A stretch of 64,000 nucleotides of DNA. Origin: Streptomyces sp. PH10-H1 (lineage in GTDB: Bacteria; Actinomycetota; Actinomycetes; Streptomycetales; Streptomycetaceae). Both the position numbers and the translations under genes were made by a program. Each line of letters starts with the position of its first letter. The first letter of the stretch is position 1. The stretch lies in the NCBI RefSeq assembly GCF_030063355.1, contig NZ_JASISZ010000022.1, positions 30,618-94,617 on the forward strand, given 5' to 3'. Positions 51,930 through 60,714 of this stretch are shown piece after piece. Below the pieces are notes generated by a model. That model saw only the letters and a list, made by a program, of their open reading frames with translations. It did no database searches and had not been told where the DNA came from.

Positions 51930-52059
51930 GAATCCTCCATGAACATCCCTGGGCGGCAGCCCCGTTCAGCCGCGCACGTGCGAGAGGGGGGACCCTACAC
52001 CCGGCCCTTCCGCGGCCTTACACCGCCCCATGCGACGCACCGGCCGCCGTGGTGACCTG

Positions 52060-53457
52060 TCAGGAAACCGCCCCGTGCCACACCGTGGTGATGTTGCAGA
52101 ATTCGCGGATCCCGTGCCCCGACAACTCGCGCCCGTAGCCGGAACGCTTCACTCCGCCGAACGGCATGGCCGGGTGGGAGGCGGTCATGCCGTTGAAGAA
52201 GACGCCGCCCGCCTCCAGGTCCCGCACGAAGCGCTCCTGCTCGGCGCCGTCCTGGGTCCAGACGTTGGAACTGAGTCCGAACGGCGTGTCGTTGGCCAGC
52301 CGTACGGCCTCGTCGAGATCCGCGACCTTGTAGAGGGTGGCCACCGGCCCGAACGCCTCCTCCTGGTGGATCCGCATCCGCTCGGTGATGCCCGCCAGCA
52401 CCGTCGGTTCGTAGAACCAGCCCGCCGTTTGCGACGTGGGGCGCTGCCCGCCGCACAGCGTCGTCGCGCCGAGCCGCTCGGCGTCGGTGACGAGTTCCTC
52501 CAGGTCCGCCCGGCCCTGCTCGGTGGCGAGCGGCCCGACATCGGTGGACTCGTCCATCGGGTCACCGACCCGCAGCGCCGCCATCACCCCGGTGAAGCGC
52601 GCGGCGAACTCGTCGTACACCTCGGCGTGCACGATGAAGCGCTTGGCCGCGATGCAGGACTGGCCGTTGTTCTGCACCCGGGCGGTGACCGCGGTCTTCG
52701 CGGCGCGCTCGATGTCGGCGGACGGCATGACCACGTACGGGTCGCTGCCGCCGAGCTCCAGGACGGTCCGCTTGACGACATCACCGGCGATCGCGGCCAC
52801 CGAGCGCCCCGCCGGCTCGCTGCCGGTCAGGGTCGCCGCCGCGACCCGCGGGTCGCGCAGGATCGCCTCGACAGCGCCCGAGCCGACCAGCAGCGTCTGG
52901 AAGCAGCCCTCGGGGAACCCCGCGCGGCGGAACAGATCCCCCAGGTAGAGGGCGGTCTGGGGAACGTTCGAGGCGTGCTTGAGCAGGCCGGTGTTGCCCG
53001 CCATCAGGGCCGGCGCGGCGAAGCGCACCACCTGCCAGAGCGGGAAGTTCCACGGCATGACCGCCAGGACCACGCCCAGCGGGCGGTACCGCACATAGGC
53101 GCGGTCGCCGCCGGAGTCCTTGACGTCGACCTCCGCCGGGTGCTCGTCCGCCAGCAGCGCCGGGGCGTGCTCCGCGTACCAGCGCATGGCCTTGGCGCAC
53201 TTGGCGGCCTCCGCGCGGGCCGCGACGAGCGTCTTGCCCATCTCGGTGGTCATGGTGCGGGCGATGTCCTCGCGCTCCTCGTCCAGCAGCCCGGCCGCAC
53301 GGCGCAGCAGCTCGGCGCGCTCGCCGAAGGTGGTGGTGCGGTACTGGCGGAAGGCGGCTTCGGCGCGGGCGAGCTTCGTCTCGATCTCGGCGGTCCCGAG
53401 TGCCTCGAACGTCCTGAGCGTCTCGCCCGTCGCCGGGTTCACGGTCTCGATCGGCAC
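52060..53457 (-). CDS. NADP-dependent succinic semialdehyde dehydrogenase-like aldehyde dehydrogenase
   Basis: A 465-residue aldehyde dehydrogenase. Catalytic Glu is in LELGGSDPYVV and nucleophile Cys in NNGQSCIAAKRF; the Rossmann Lys region is NTGLLKHASNVPQTA. The N-terminus ETVNPATGETLRTF is typical of the GabD-like branch that converts succinic semialdehyde to succinate. GTG 53457 is chosen because GGAGG lies seven bases upstream; longer frames have no ribosome site. It is divergent from the LLM oxidoreductase gene. Confidence 0.9.
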   Translation of the reverse strand: MPIETVNPATGETLRTFEALGTAEIETKLARAEAAFRQYRTTTFGERAELLRRAAGLLDEEREDIARTMTTEMGKTLVAARAEAAKCAKAMRWYAEHAPALLADEHPAEVDVKDSGGDRAYVRYRPLGVVLAVMPWNFPLWQVVRFAAPALMAGNTGLLKHASNVPQTALYLGDLFRRAGFPEGCFQTLLVGSGAVEAILRDPRVAAATLTGSEPAGRSVAAIAGDVVKRTVLELGGSDPYVVMPSADIERAAKTAVTARVQNNGQSCIAAKRFIVHAEVYDEFAARFTGVMAALRVGDPMDESTDVGPLATEQGRADLEELVTDAERLGATTLCGGQRPTSQTAGWFYEPTVLAGITERMRIHQEEAFGPVATLYKVADLDEAVRLANDTPFGLSSNVWTQDGAEQERFVRDLEAGGVFFNGMTASHPAMPFGGVKRSGYGRELSGHGIREFCNITTVWHGAVS

Positions 53458-53593
53458 GGCAATGCCTCCTGGGGCTCGGCTGTCCTGATCGTTTGCCCCA
53501 GTTTCGCGCATGAACGCGCATCCGGACACTGCTATCGGTGCCGGCGGGGTTCGTGTCCGGGAATCCTCAGTGATCCACGGTGTTGAACCGAAG

Positions 53594-54634
53594 GTGACAT
53601 CAGCACTGCGAGGGACTCCGCTGTCCATCCTCGACCGGTCACGTACCCGCCAGGGGCAGAGCATGCCCCTGGCGCTGCGCGACACGGTCCGCTTCGCCCA
53701 GCAGGCCGAGGCGCTCGGCTACCACCGGTTCTGGGTCTCGGAGCACCACAGCGTGCCCGGCGTGGCCGGTTCCGCGCCGACCGTACTGGCGGCGGCCGTC
53801 GCGGCGGCCACCTCCCGGATCCGGGTCGGTACGGGCGGGGTGATGCTGCCCAACCACCGGCCGCTGGTGGTGGCGGAGCAGTTCGGCGTCCTGGAGGCGC
53901 TGTTTCCCGGGCGGATCGACATGGGCCTCGGCCGGTCGGTCGGTTTCACCGACGGCGTCCGGCGGGCGCTGGGGCGCGACAAGGAGGCGGCCGAGGATTT
54001 CGGCGCGCAGCTGACCGAGCTGCTCGGCTACTTCACCGGCGACCAGCAAGTCCATCCCGAGGTGCACGCCTGGCCGGCGGAGGGCCTGCGGCCGCCCGCG
54101 TTCGTGCTGGCCACCGGCGCCGGAGCCGACCACGCGGCGGCGCTGGGGCTGCCGCTGGCGATCGGGGCCATCCGTGGCGAGGAGCCGATGCTGAGCGCCA
54201 TCGAGCGGTACCGGGCCGGTTTCCGCCCCTCCGTCTGGTCGCCCCGCCCGTACGTCGTGGTGTCCGGCACGGTCGCGGTCGCCGGAACGCCGGAGAACGC
54301 CCGCCGGCTGCTGGTCTCCGAGTCCTGGTCGAGCGCGTACTCGCGCACCCACGGCACCTTCCCGCCGCTCGTGCCGACGCACGAGGTCGAGTCGCTGCGG
54401 ATGTCCGCACGGGAGCGCTCCTTCTTCGACGCGGCGCTGGAGGGCCATATTCACGGCACCGCGGACGAGGTGGCCGTGGCGCTGGCCGCGCTCGCCGGGC
54501 GCACCGGAGCCGACGAGATCATGGTGACGACCAGCACCTTCGACCGTGCGGAACTGCTGGACTCCTTCACCCGGCTGGCCGCGGTGGCGGGCCTCACCGC
54601 TCCGGAGGACCTCCGTGTAGCGTCGGCGGGGTGA
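53594..54634 (+). CDS. LLM-class flavin-dependent oxidoreductase (MsnO8-like)
   Basis: A 346-residue luciferase-like TIM-barrel monooxygenase. Markers are the N-terminal TPLSILDRSRTRQGQS, RFWVSEHHSVPGVAGSAP, RIRVGTGGVMLPNHRPLVVAEQF and GRIDMGLGRSVG. It should use FMNH2 and O2; the substrate is unknown. Start GTG 53594 fits the usual short N-terminus; GTG 53570 and ATG 53510 are in frame. The stop overlaps the next start (GTGA at 54631), so the pair is translated together. Confidence 0.87.
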   Translation: MTSALRGTPLSILDRSRTRQGQSMPLALRDTVRFAQQAEALGYHRFWVSEHHSVPGVAGSAPTVLAAAVAAATSRIRVGTGGVMLPNHRPLVVAEQFGVLEALFPGRIDMGLGRSVGFTDGVRRALGRDKEAAEDFGAQLTELLGYFTGDQQVHPEVHAWPAEGLRPPAFVLATGAGADHAAALGLPLAIGAIRGEEPMLSAIERYRAGFRPSVWSPRPYVVVSGTVAVAGTPENARRLLVSESWSSAYSRTHGTFPPLVPTHEVESLRMSARERSFFDAALEGHIHGTADEVAVALAALAGRTGADEIMVTTSTFDRAELLDSFTRLAAVAGLTAPEDLRVASAG

Positions 54635-55491
54635 CGGACTTCAGCGGGCCGCTGCCCGTCCCGGGAAACCTCGACGTCGAGTGGCACGCCGGCTGGCCCT
54701 CCGCGAAGCACGACCCCGCGCCGGAGATCCAGGTGCACGCGTACGACGAGCACACGCTGATCCTGCGACAGAACAAGTCGGTGCACTTCGAGGCGCCCTT
54801 CCTGTTCCTGCTCTTCGGCGGCGAACGGGCTCTGCTGCTGGACACCGGGGCCACCGCCGACGAGCGGTACTTCCCGCTGCGCCGCACGGTCGACGCGGCG
54901 ATCGCCGAATGGCTCGAAAACCACCCCCGTCCGCGGTACGAGCTGCTGGTCGCCCATACCCACGGGCACGGCGACCACATCGCGGCCGACGGCCAGTTCG
55001 CCGGCCGCCCCGCCACCACCGTGGTGGGTCCCGGGCTCGCGGAGGTCACCGCCTTCTTCGGCCTGGCGGGCTGGCCGGACACCGCGGGCGAACTGGATCT
55101 CGGCGGCCGGGTACTGGACGTCATCCCGGGACCGGGTCACGAGGAAGCGGCCGTCGTCCTGTACGACCGGTCCACCGGACTGCTCCTGACCGGCGACTCC
55201 TTCTACCCGGGCATGATCTACGTACGGGACACCGCCGCGTTCACCGCCACCGTCGACCGGCTGCTCGCCTTCTGCGCGACCCGCCCGGTGACCCACATCC
55301 TGGGCTGCCACATCGAGATGAGCGGCACCCCCGGCGACGCGTATCCGCGCGGCACCACGTACCAGCCGGACGAGCCGCCCCTGCAGATGACCGTCGGGCA
55401 GCTGGCCGCGCTGCGGCGCGCACTCACCGAGACCGACGGCCGCCCGGGTGTCCACCCCTTCGACGACTTCATCGTGGACAGCACCGTCTGA
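54631..55491 (+). CDS. metallo-beta-lactamase-fold hydrolase
   Basis: A 286-residue MBL-fold protein with metal-binding motif HTHGHGDH near residue 110, further ligands in GPGHEEAAVV (His) and TGDSFYPG (Asp), and a C-terminal His in LGCHIEM. No signal peptide, so it is cytoplasmic. The GTG start overlaps the LLM gene stop. The pair may act in sequence on the same compound, with oxygenation followed by hydrolysis. Confidence 0.87.
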   Translation: MTDFSGPLPVPGNLDVEWHAGWPSAKHDPAPEIQVHAYDEHTLILRQNKSVHFEAPFLFLLFGGERALLLDTGATADERYFPLRRTVDAAIAEWLENHPRPRYELLVAHTHGHGDHIAADGQFAGRPATTVVGPGLAEVTAFFGLAGWPDTAGELDLGGRVLDVIPGPGHEEAAVVLYDRSTGLLLTGDSFYPGMIYVRDTAAFTATVDRLLAFCATRPVTHILGCHIEMSGTPGDAYPRGTTYQPDEPPLQMTVGQLAALRRALTETDGRPGVHPFDDFIVDSTV

Positions 55492-55796
55492 TCGCCGCGG
55501 CTTCTTGCCGGTGGGCGCATCGGTGACGTCTCGGCGGTCCGGCGGGCCGCCACAACGGATGACGGCCGCCCCCTGCCGCGCATCTCCTCGCGCGTCCCCC
55601 TTCAACACCCTTTTGTGCCACAGGTACAGCTCTTCCTTGCAGTCAATCGTCGCAATATTGCGCTGACTTATGGACTTGCTGCAGGGGTGCTCGTAGTCTC
55701 TCCACGCCCGGCCGAAACCCCCGCGTCATGTGCCCGAAGCGCACGCGCAATGCGCGCCGCTCGCCCCCCACCTTCGACCTGCAAGGACGTGCCTCT
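55492..55796 (+). promoter_or_regulatory. 305-base region before the GH87 gene, with palindrome
   Basis: No gene is seen here. CGCAATATTGCG at 55651-55662 is a perfect 12-base palindrome in the AT-richest part. CTTGCAG occurs at 55637-55643 and ACTTGCTG at 55674-55681; the latter octamer also stands in front of the amylase gene. A LacI-family regulator such as MalR is a reasonable guess for both. The promoter is probably near 55640-55690. Confidence 0.45.
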
Positions 55797-58682
55797 GTGA
55801 TGCATGCACCCCCAAGTCCCCGCCTCAGGCGCAGTACGACCGCGATCGTCGCCCTCATAGTCAGCGCGGCCGCCGCGCTGACCGGGGTGGGGCTCGCGAC
55901 CGCGCCCTCGGCGCACGCAGCGGGCGTGGCCGCGCTGTCCCCCCTGGATGTTCCCGGCCGCGGCGCCGTCGTGCCGTTCAAGGAGCAGGAGGCCGAGTAC
56001 GCTGCCACCAACGGAACGGTGATCGGGCCGGACCGGCTGTACGGCAATCTGCCGTCCGAGGCGTCGGGCCGGCAGGCCGTCACGCTCAACGCGACCGGCC
56101 AGTACGTCGAGTTCACCCTGAGCGCCCCGGCGAACGCCATGTCGTTCCGCTACAGCCTTCCCGACACCTCGAACGGGACCGGCCGGGACGCTGCCATCGA
56201 CCTGCGGATCAACGGTTCGGTCCTCAAGAGCGTCCCGGTGACCTCCAAGTACAGCTGGTACTACGGCGGATACCCGTTCAACAACAACCCGGGCGACACC
56301 AACCCGCACCACTTCTACGACGAGACCCGGACCATGTTCGGCTCGACGCTGCCGGCCGGGACCAAGATCCGCCTTCAGGTGAGCTCGACCTCCCAGTCCC
56401 CCACCTTCACCATCGACCTGGCCGACTTCGAGCAGGTCGCCGCCCCGATCGCCAAGCCGGCCGGCGCACTGGACGTGGTCGCGGACTTCGGCGCGGACCC
56501 GACCGGGGCCGTCGACTCCACCGCCAAGTTCCAGGCCGCGGTCAACGCCGGCCAGGCGCAGGGCAAGACCGTATACATCCCGCAGGGCAGCTTCACGCTC
56601 TACGACCATGTGGTCGTCGACGGGGTCACCCTGGCGGGCGCCGGGCCCTGGTACAGCGTGCTCGGCGGGCGCGACCCGGTGAACCGCAACCGCGCCGCGG
56701 GCATCTACGGCAAGTACGTTCCCGGCGGCGGCTACACCGGAGCGGTACGGCCGCACGAGGCCAACGGCCCGAGCCACAATGTCACCCTCAAGGACTTCGC
56801 CATCATCGGCGACATCCGCGAGCGCTCGGACGACGACCAGGTCAACGCCCTCGGCGGCGCGATGAGCAACTCCGTCGTCGACGACCTGTGGATCCAGCAC
56901 ACGAAGGTCGGGGCCTGGATGGACGGCCCGATGGACAACTTCACCATCAAGAACAGCCGCATCCTGGACCAGACCGCGGACGGCGTGAACTTCCACACCG
57001 GGGTCACCAACTCCACGGTCACCAACACCTTCCTGCGCAACCTCGGTGACGACGGACTGGCCTCCTGGCCGGAGCGGGTGCCGAACGTCGGCGACGCGTT
57101 CACCCACAACACGGTGATCCTGCCGATCCTGGCGAACAACATCGTCACGTACGGCGGCAAGAACTTCACGATCTCCGACAACGTGATGGCGGACACCATC
57201 TCCAACGGCGGCGGGCTGCACATCGCCAACCGCTACCCCGGTGTCTCCTCCGGGAACGGCACCGCTGTCGCGGGCACCATAACGGCGGCCCGCAACACCC
57301 TGATCAGAACCGGCAACAGCGACTTCAACTGGAACTTCGGAGTCGGCGCGATCTGGTTCGACGGCCTGAACGAGCCGATCAGCGGCGCGGCCATCAACAT
57401 CAGCGACACGGACATCCTGGACAGCTCCTACGAGGCCATCCAGACCATCGAGGGCGGCGTCAGCGGCGTCAGCCTCACCAACGTCAACATCGACGGCGCC
57501 GGCACCTACGCCATCCAGGCCCAGGTCTCCGCCAACATGAAGTTCACCAACGTGACGGCCAAGCACATCGGCCAGGCCGCCACCCCGATCCACAACTGCG
57601 TCGGCACCAGTTTCGTGATCGTCGACGGCGGCGGGAACTCCGGCTGGAACACCGATTCCACCTGCACCGGCAACTGGCCCGCCCCGATCTGGACCAACGG
57701 CGGCATTCCGTCGGGCCCCACGACCCCGCCGACCACTCCGCCCACGACGCCTCCCACCACTCCCCCGACGACGCCTCCGGCCTGCGTTCCGGGCACCGGC
57801 AATCTCGCTCAGGGCAAGTCCGCCACCGCCACCAGCTCCAATGGGAGCTACACCGCGGCCAACGCCGTCGACGGCAACGCCGGCAGCTACTGGGAGAGCA
57901 ACAACGGCTCCTTCCCGCAGTCGCTGACCGTCGACCTCTGCGCGGCCACGAGCGTGGACAGCGTGACATTCAAGCTGCCCCCGGGCTGGGGGTCCCGCTC
58001 CCAGACCATCGCGGTCCTCGGTTCCGCCGACGGGACGGACTTCAGCCAGCTGGCCGCGCCGAAGGCGTACACCTTCGACCCGGGCAGCGGCGACAGCGTG
58101 ACCGCCGGCTTCACCGCCGCAACGGCGCGGTACGTCCGGGTGACCGTCTCGGCCAACACCGGCTGGCCCGCCGCCCAGCTCTCCGAGCTCGAGGTCCGCT
58201 CCACCGGTGGCACCCCGCCCACGACGCCTCCCACCACTCCCCCGACCACCCCGCCGGCCAATGGCAATCTGACCGCCGGCAAGAACATCAGCGCCACCAG
58301 CACCAGTGATGTCTACGCGGCCCGCAACGCCGATGACGGCAACTCCGGCACCTACTGGGAGAGCGCGAGCAACGCCTTCCCGCAGTCGCTGACCGTCGAC
58401 CTGGGCGCGGCGACCGGGACCGGCAGGATCGTCCTGAAGCTCCCGCCGGCGTCGGCCTGGGCCACCCGCACCCAGACCCTCAGCGTGCTCGGCAGCACCG
58501 ACAACAGCTCCTGGAGCACCCTGAAGGCGTCAGCGGACTACACCTTCAACCCGGCGAGCGGCAACAGCGCCACCGTCACACTGCCCGCCGGAACCACCAC
58601 CCGCTATCTGCGGCTGACCTTCACCGGCAACACCGGCTGGCCCGCCGCTCAGCTGTCCGAATTCGAGGCGTACGCCTCTTGA
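55797..58682 (+). CDS. secreted GH87 mycodextranase / alpha-1,3-glucanase-like enzyme
   Basis: A 961-residue secreted protein. Signal peptide to about residue 41 (TTAIVALIVSAAAALTGVGL, then SAHA). Order: a CBM35/CBM6-like beta-domain (about 50-215), a right-handed beta-helix (about 225-625) with GH87-like DDLWIQHTKVGAWMDG and NLGDDGLASWPERVP motifs holding candidate catalytic Asp residues, a Thr-Pro linker, a F5/8-type C (discoidin) domain (about 665-800), a second Thr-Pro linker and a second F5/8-type C domain (about 822-961). It likely attacks alpha-1,3-glucan of fungal walls or related polymers. AAGGA precedes GTG 55797; ATG 55800 is an alternative start. Confidence 0.82.
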   Translation: MMHAPPSPRLRRSTTAIVALIVSAAAALTGVGLATAPSAHAAGVAALSPLDVPGRGAVVPFKEQEAEYAATNGTVIGPDRLYGNLPSEASGRQAVTLNATGQYVEFTLSAPANAMSFRYSLPDTSNGTGRDAAIDLRINGSVLKSVPVTSKYSWYYGGYPFNNNPGDTNPHHFYDETRTMFGSTLPAGTKIRLQVSSTSQSPTFTIDLADFEQVAAPIAKPAGALDVVADFGADPTGAVDSTAKFQAAVNAGQAQGKTVYIPQGSFTLYDHVVVDGVTLAGAGPWYSVLGGRDPVNRNRAAGIYGKYVPGGGYTGAVRPHEANGPSHNVTLKDFAIIGDIRERSDDDQVNALGGAMSNSVVDDLWIQHTKVGAWMDGPMDNFTIKNSRILDQTADGVNFHTGVTNSTVTNTFLRNLGDDGLASWPERVPNVGDAFTHNTVILPILANNIVTYGGKNFTISDNVMADTISNGGGLHIANRYPGVSSGNGTAVAGTITAARNTLIRTGNSDFNWNFGVGAIWFDGLNEPISGAAINISDTDILDSSYEAIQTIEGGVSGVSLTNVNIDGAGTYAIQAQVSANMKFTNVTAKHIGQAATPIHNCVGTSFVIVDGGGNSGWNTDSTCTGNWPAPIWTNGGIPSGPTTPPTTPPTTPPTTPPTTPPACVPGTGNLAQGKSATATSSNGSYTAANAVDGNAGSYWESNNGSFPQSLTVDLCAATSVDSVTFKLPPGWGSRSQTIAVLGSADGTDFSQLAAPKAYTFDPGSGDSVTAGFTAATARYVRVTVSANTGWPAAQLSELEVRSTGGTPPTTPPTTPPTTPPANGNLTAGKNISATSTSDVYAARNADDGNSGTYWESASNAFPQSLTVDLGAATGTGRIVLKLPPASAWATRTQTLSVLGSTDNSSWSTLKASADYTFNPASGNSATVTLPAGTTTRYLRLTFTGNTGWPAAQLSEFEAYAS

Positions 58683-58693
58683 CCTGCCCCATG

Positions 58694-58731
58694 GGGCCCG
58701 GCCGGCGACCCGCACCACGCCGGCCGGGCCC
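58694..58731. terminator. strong hairpin terminator after the GH87 gene
   Basis: GGGCCCGGCCGGCG and CGCCGGCCGGGCCC form a perfect 14-base stem with a ten-base loop, 12 bases after the GH87 stop and 32 before the end of the convergent ATPase gene. It can work in both directions. Confidence 0.85.
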
Positions 58732-58762
58732 GCGTGGCTTCCGGTGCCCCCGGACGCCCGGG

Positions 58763-59185
58763 TCAGTCCACGTCCAGGTGTGCCCGGACCCGCTTGCCGT
58801 TGAACACGCGCTCGGCCGTGACCCGCCGGCACAGCCGCTCGACGATCTCCATCCCGTGGCCGCCGATACGTGACGGGTCGGGCGCGAACCGCCGCGGCAG
58901 CTCGGCACTGGTGTCCCAGACCGAGACCTCCACGCCCCCGCCGACATAGCTCAGGTCCATCACACACGGCCCCGGCGCGTAGCGTCCCGCATTGGTCACC
59001 AGCTCGCTCACGACCAGCAGCACATCCTGGACACGGTGCTCGGGTACCGGGGCGTTGCGGTGCGGGGCGAGGTCGCGGAGGAACGCGGCGGCCATGTCGC
59101 GAGCGGCGGCGATGCTGCCGTTCCGGCCGTCGTAACGGGCCGAGCGGTACAAAGGCTCCGTCACAACGGTCAGCACATCCAGCAT
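58763..59185 (-). CDS. RsbW-like ATP-binding regulatory protein
   Basis: A 140-residue HATPase_c protein. N-box: VVSELVTNAGRYAPG near residue 62; G-box: GGHGMEIVERL near 108. This is the GHKL fold used by anti-sigma-factor kinases (RsbW, SpoIIAB); Streptomyces has dozens of orphan copies. No sigma factor or anti-anti-sigma gene is adjacent. The start ATG 59185 is the only good one. It ends near the GH87 terminator. Confidence 0.87.
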   Translation of the reverse strand: MLDVLTVVTEPLYRSARYDGRNGSIAAARDMAAAFLRDLAPHRNAPVPEHRVQDVLLVVSELVTNAGRYAPGPCVMDLSYVGGGVEVSVWDTSAELPRRFAPDPSRIGGHGMEIVERLCRRVTAERVFNGKRVRAHLDVD

Positions 59186-59343
59186 GTCGGGTAAGCCCCT
59201 TCTGCCTCAGCAGCGGTCACGTGCTCGTCCTCTCCGGCCCCTGCCCAAGCGGCCGGGTTCCATGCGTGCCGGAATACCCCACTGCGCCGCCCTCCGCCCC
59301 GCCCGCCACTCGCCGGTGCTGCCCCGGCGCGGTTCCGCGCGGG

Positions 59344-59529
59344 TCAGCGGCGGCGCCTGCGGCGGCTGGGAACCGCCCATCCGGAACCGAGTCCGGCCAG
59401 GTGCAGTGCGACCAGTACGAGCCCCACGAGCTGCAGGCTCCCTGGTGTGAATACGATGTCCGTCGAGGTCTCGGTCGCGTTGATGATGAAGGCGACCGCG
59501 AACACGACAGCTGCGGCGATGGCAAGCAT
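59344..59529 (-). CDS. small two-helix membrane protein
   Basis: A 61-residue protein beginning MLAIAAAVVFAVAFIINATE, with a second hydrophobic segment (LQLVGLVLVALHLAGLG) and a run of six Arg at the end. AAAGGAAG precedes ATG 59529 at good spacing. I recall similar small proteins in other streptomycetes; no function is known. It is divergent from the YihY gene. Confidence 0.65.
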   Translation of the reverse strand: MLAIAAAVVFAVAFIINATETSTDIVFTPGSLQLVGLVLVALHLAGLGSGWAVPSRRRRRR

Positions 59530-59683
59530 CCGGACTTCCTTTCCCGAGCTTCTCCGAGCCTCCCGAACACACGGGAGGATCATGCGCTGGCCACAACTGA
59601 CCGGTCATCTCTGCTTCTTGCCCGCAATCGGTCCTTCAATCACCGCGCCGGAACGGGCGCACACAGTTCGACGAGGAGCCGCA

Positions 59684-60646
59684 ATGACCGACGAGCAGGC
59701 CCTGCCCACCGTGGGGCCCCCGGGCCGCGTAGCCGCGGCGTCCGCCCCGGCGGCCCGGCGCCCGCGGGTGTTCCTGGCCGCGCTGCGCGACGCGGCCGTC
59801 GCCGCCTGGGACGAGGACGCCTCCGAGCGGGCGGCGGCCCTCACCTACTACGCCATGCTCGCCCTGTTCCCCACCCTCCTGGTGACGGTCTCCGTGATCG
59901 GCCTGCTCGGCACCTCCACGACGAGTGATCTGATCGGCCAGGTCTCGGGCGTGGTGCCGGCCGCATCGCGGCAGCTCGTCGCGAGCACCATGAAGGACAT
60001 GGCACAGGAGCACTCCGCCGCCTGGTTCCTGGCCGTGAGCGGCACCGTGGGGGCGGTGTGGTCCGCCTCCAGCTACCTCGCCGTGTTCCGGCGCGCACTG
60101 CACTCGATGTACGGCGTGAGCGACCACCGGCCCGCTTGGCGGACCGCGCCCCGCATCGTCATCACCGCCCTGGTGCTGCTCACACTGCTCGTCTGCAGCG
60201 CGGTCACGCTGATGGCGACGGGCCGGCTGGCCCGTCGCGCCGGGCAGCTGCTGGGCATGGACGCCGCGGCGCTGGCCAGCTGGAACGCGCTGAAATGGCC
60301 GCTGCTGCTGTGCCTGGCGACGGTCCTGGTGCTGATCCTGTTCCGCTCAGGACCCGCCGGATTCCGGCCGCTGCGCGTCATGGCGCCGGGTGGCGCGCTG
60401 GCCGTCGTGCTGTGGCTGCTCTCCTCGGTGGGATTCGCCCTCTACGTCTCCCTCTTCGGGACGTACAACCGGCTGTACGGGTCGCTGGCCGGCACCGTGG
60501 TCTTCCTGGTCTGGCTGTGGGTGTCCCATATCGCGCTGCTCACCGGCGCACATTTCAACGCCGAGCTGGCGAAGGCGCGCGGCATCCGGGCAGCCGCCGG
60601 CACCCGGTCAGATCCGCTGTGCAAACGGGTTTCTGAGGCCGCATAA
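59684..60646 (+). CDS. YihY/BrkB-family membrane protein
   Basis: A 320-residue integral membrane protein with six helices. Family markers are RAAALTYYAMLALFPTLLV near the N-terminus, the Ser-rich AVWSASSYLAVFRRAL segment and GTYNRLYGSLAGTVVFLVWLW near the C-terminus. It was once mistaken for ribonuclease BN; its transport role is unknown. GAGGAG precedes ATG 59684. Confidence 0.9.
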   Translation: MTDEQALPTVGPPGRVAAASAPAARRPRVFLAALRDAAVAAWDEDASERAAALTYYAMLALFPTLLVTVSVIGLLGTSTTSDLIGQVSGVVPAASRQLVASTMKDMAQEHSAAWFLAVSGTVGAVWSASSYLAVFRRALHSMYGVSDHRPAWRTAPRIVITALVLLTLLVCSAVTLMATGRLARRAGQLLGMDAAALASWNALKWPLLLCLATVLVLILFRSGPAGFRPLRVMAPGGALAVVLWLLSSVGFALYVSLFGTYNRLYGSLAGTVVFLVWLWVSHIALLTGAHFNAELAKARGIRAAAGTRSDPLCKRVSEAA

Positions 60647-60714
60647 CCTGTCCCGTCCACCGTTTGGAGCAGGTCACCGCGCCGTACGGGCCGAAGCGTT
60701 CCTAACGTTGCATC

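Noticed and set aside
55668..57593. A 641-codon minus-strand frame opposite the GH87 gene
   Set aside because: Val/Asp/Gly-rich antisense product without motifs; the plus frame has signal peptide and recognisable domains.
57709..58258. Repeated ACTCCGCCCACGACG-type sequence taken as a possible CRISPR or mobile repeat
   Set aside because: It encodes Thr-Pro linkers in frame between enzyme domains and has no spacer structure.
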